Origin: Planctomycetaceae bacterium
GTDB taxonomy: Bacteria; Planctomycetota; Planctomycetia; Planctomycetales; Planctomycetaceae
Direction of reading: 5' to 3'
Length of the DNA: 43,729 nt
NCBI GenBank assembly: GCA_020850695.1
Contig: JADZEF010000054.1
Coordinates: 1 to 43,729 of the forward strand
Shown here: piece by piece, positions 42,511 to 43,729 of the stretch
Layout: each line of letters begins with the position of its first letter
Position numbering within the stretch: the first letter of the stretch is position 1
Made by a program: the position numbers and the translations under genes
Notes under the pieces: model-generated
Database searches by the model: none
Seen by the model: the letters and a program-made list of their open reading frames with translations, nothing else
What the model was told of the DNA's origin: nothing

Positions 42511-42538
42511 GTGTGCGGGAGCGCCAGGATCGAACGTA

Positions 42539-42630
42539 GCACGGGCACTCATGCCCGTGCGAAATCTGATCCTGTTGCGCATTCCCACAGTCTTCGACGC
42601 GGATGAACTCACGGGCATGAGTGCCCGTGC
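42539..42630. repeat. paired palindromic repeat between tatA terminator and DUF1080 gene
   Basis: GCACGGGCACTCATGCCCGTGC (42539-42560, itself a hairpin with an 8-bp stem) recurs in inverted form as CACGGGCATGAGTGCCCGTGC (42610-42630), 49 bases apart. The pair therefore forms either two small hairpins or one large stem-loop. It lies in a 203-base gap between convergent genes and looks like a REP-type intergenic repeat distinct from the other kinds in the window. Confidence 0.85.
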
Positions 42631-42644
42631 GACGTGGGTCGCGA

Positions 42645-43729
42645 CTACTCCTTCTGCCCGGCTCCCACCCGCACATTGCGGAACCAGACGCCGCCGCCGT
42701 GGTTCTGCAGGCCGAGGAAGCCTTTCACCTGCCGCAGCTTGATCAGCGGGTGCGTCTCTGGAGTGACGTGAGTGACGCGCACTCCGTTGTGAATCGTTGA
42801 GACCGTTTCGCCCACGCAGTTGATTTCGAGCGTGTTCCACTCCCCGGCGGGGCGAGTGTTCCGCGGGTTGGCTCCCGCGATATCGTAGACCGACGCCGAG
42901 TACTGGTAGTCCTTCAGCGTCGCATATTTCGGCGAGGCGTCGTCGAGCATCTGGACTTCGAAGCCGGCCGGCGGCAGCGTGTCGTTGTCGCGATGATGAT
43001 TTCCGTCGGCCGGCACCCGGACATAAACGCCGCTGTTCGCCGCGTCGCCCAGCCGGTAGTCAATTCGGAAGTTGAAGTCGCCGTATTCTTCCTTCGACCG
43101 CAGCCAGGGGCCGTTCGTCTTGAGGCAGGTCAGAAGTCCGTCCTCGACCGCCCAGCACTTCTCGGCGGGTTGCCCCGCCCCCACCCAGCCCGTCAGGTCC
43201 TTGCCGTTGAACAGCGACTTGAACCCGACCTCAGTGATGCGGAACGAACGGACCAGGAACTGGCCTCCTTTCGGCACTTCGACCTGCAGGCCGACATGGC
43301 CGCGCGGAATCGTCGCGCCGTCGACTTTCCACGCCGGTTTCCCATTGATGACCATCTCGATCGTCTCGCCGGCGGCGGTGATGTCAAAGGAATTCCAGTC
43401 TCCCGCCTTGATCAGTCCGGTGCTGGCGGCCCCTTTCAGGCTGCCGATGTTCCCTTCCTTTCCCTGGAGCATGTTGGCCTGATAGCCCTTCTTGGGGAAG
43501 GGCTTCCCGCCGTCGGACGTCGCCCGCAGGTACACCCCCGCATCGTAGTTCTCGGCCTGCAGGGCCTTCCATTCGACGTGCAGCTTGAAATCACCGTACG
43601 TCGCATGCGAACGAAGCCAGCCGTCTCCCCCCTTGAGGAGCAACACGCCTTCTTTCACTTCGGCCTCGGCGCCGTTCTCGACGACCCACCCCTCCATCGA
43701 CTTGCCGTCGACGAGTTCGAGTTCGAAAT
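42645..43729 (-). CDS. DUF1080 (3-keto-disaccharide hydrolase-like) protein, 5' end outside the window
   Basis: The frame is open past the right edge: upstream of Met at 43697 it reads FELELVDGKS, so the true start lies beyond 43729 and residue numbering is unknown. Two tandem concanavalin-type domains are visible. The first has NYDAGVYLRATSDGG, GYQANMLQGKEGNIG and GDWNSFDITAAGETIEMVING; the second begins GFKSLFNGKDLTGW and has NSGVYVRVPADGNHHRDND, GFEVQMLDD and GEWNTLEINCVGETVSTIHNG. DUF1080 members have been linked to hydrolysis of 3-keto-disaccharides and other glycans and are expanded in planctomycetes. It is transcribed toward tatA, with the terminator and a paired palindrome between. 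Confidence 0.9.
   Translation of the reverse strand, partial: FELELVDGKSMEGWVVENGAEAEVKEGVLLLKGGDGWLRSHATYGDFKLHVEWKALQAENYDAGVYLRATSDGGKPFPKKGYQANMLQGKEGNIGSLKGAASTGLIKAGDWNSFDITAAGETIEMVINGKPAWKVDGATIPRGHVGLQVEVPKGGQFLVRSFRITEVGFKSLFNGKDLTGWVGAGQPAEKCWAVEDGLLTCLKTNGPWLRSKEEYGDFNFRIDYRLGDAANSGVYVRVPADGNHHRDNDTLPPAGFEVQMLDDASPKYATLKDYQYSASVYDIAGANPRNTRPAGEWNTLEINCVGETVSTIHNGVRVTHVTPETHPLIKLRQVKGFLGLQNHGGGVWFRNVRVGAGQKE

Noticed and set aside
42525-42560. GGATCGAAC on the forward strand, a reverse-strand T-loop-like sequence
   Set aside because: No complementary T-stem or cloverleaf on either strand; it is the edge of the palindromic repeat.

Overview
This window is GC-rich chromosomal DNA that reads as a planctomycete, most likely of the Pirellula/Planctomyces type; I cannot fix the genus. 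The evidence is a set of family markers that rarely occur together elsewhere: DUF1549/DUF1553 proteins with a c-type haem motif, DUF1501 proteins, pre-peptidase C-terminal (PPC) domain proteins, DUF1080 proteins, a giant Ig/cadherin-like protein with an N-terminal LEDRTLLS motif and a GEVEDY domain, a YTV-like cysteine-rich secreted protein, and a Ser/Thr kinase with its own extracellular sensor. Genes are sparse and mostly monocistronic, with frequent strand switches and intergenic stretches of 250-660 bases that carry palindromic repeats. I found no tRNA, rRNA, transposase or CRISPR array.

Layout. 1-356 is the start of a TadC-like pilus gene running off the left edge. 732-2681 is a HEAT-repeat/sialidase-like secreted protein whose reading frame is broken by an in-frame TAG 52 codons before its natural end. 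2883-4568 is an L-lactate permease, 4706-5428 a Tat-exported beta carbonic anhydrase, 5810-7594 a secreted FN3/discoidin-like protein and 8174-9340 a YTV-like cysteine-rich wall protein. 10000-11199 is a divergent family-4-like glycosyltransferase. 11747-16350 holds signalling genes: a kinase with a Cache-like sensor, a small one-helix membrane protein and a DUF4118 hybrid histidine kinase. 16404-18146 (minus) is a DNA methyltransferase fused to a GIY-YIG-like domain whose catalytic Glu position is Gln. 18383-20041 (minus) is a secreted protein of unknown function.

20307-26346 is a tightly packed set, DUF1549/1553 then PPC then DUF1501, with a 4-base ATGA overlap between the last two. 26618-33385 (minus) encodes a 2255-residue repeat protein. 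34074-43729 holds an aldo/keto reductase, an orphan DUF1501 protein, lpxB with an upstream methyltransferase-like gene, a small membrane protein, a SET-domain protein, an atypical extended SDR, tatA with a strong intrinsic terminator, and a DUF1080 protein running off the right edge.

How they fit together. Much of the window concerns the cell surface and export. There are many signal peptides and two Tat-type leaders besides tatA itself. LpxB implies lipid A and hence an outer membrane. The DUF1549/PPC/DUF1501 set is a known planctomycete co-occurrence of unsettled function. The most unusual items are the methyltransferase/GIY-YIG fusion with a degenerate active site, the amber-interrupted sialidase, the small SET-domain protein with a post-SET cysteine cluster, and at least four kinds of intergenic palindromic repeat.
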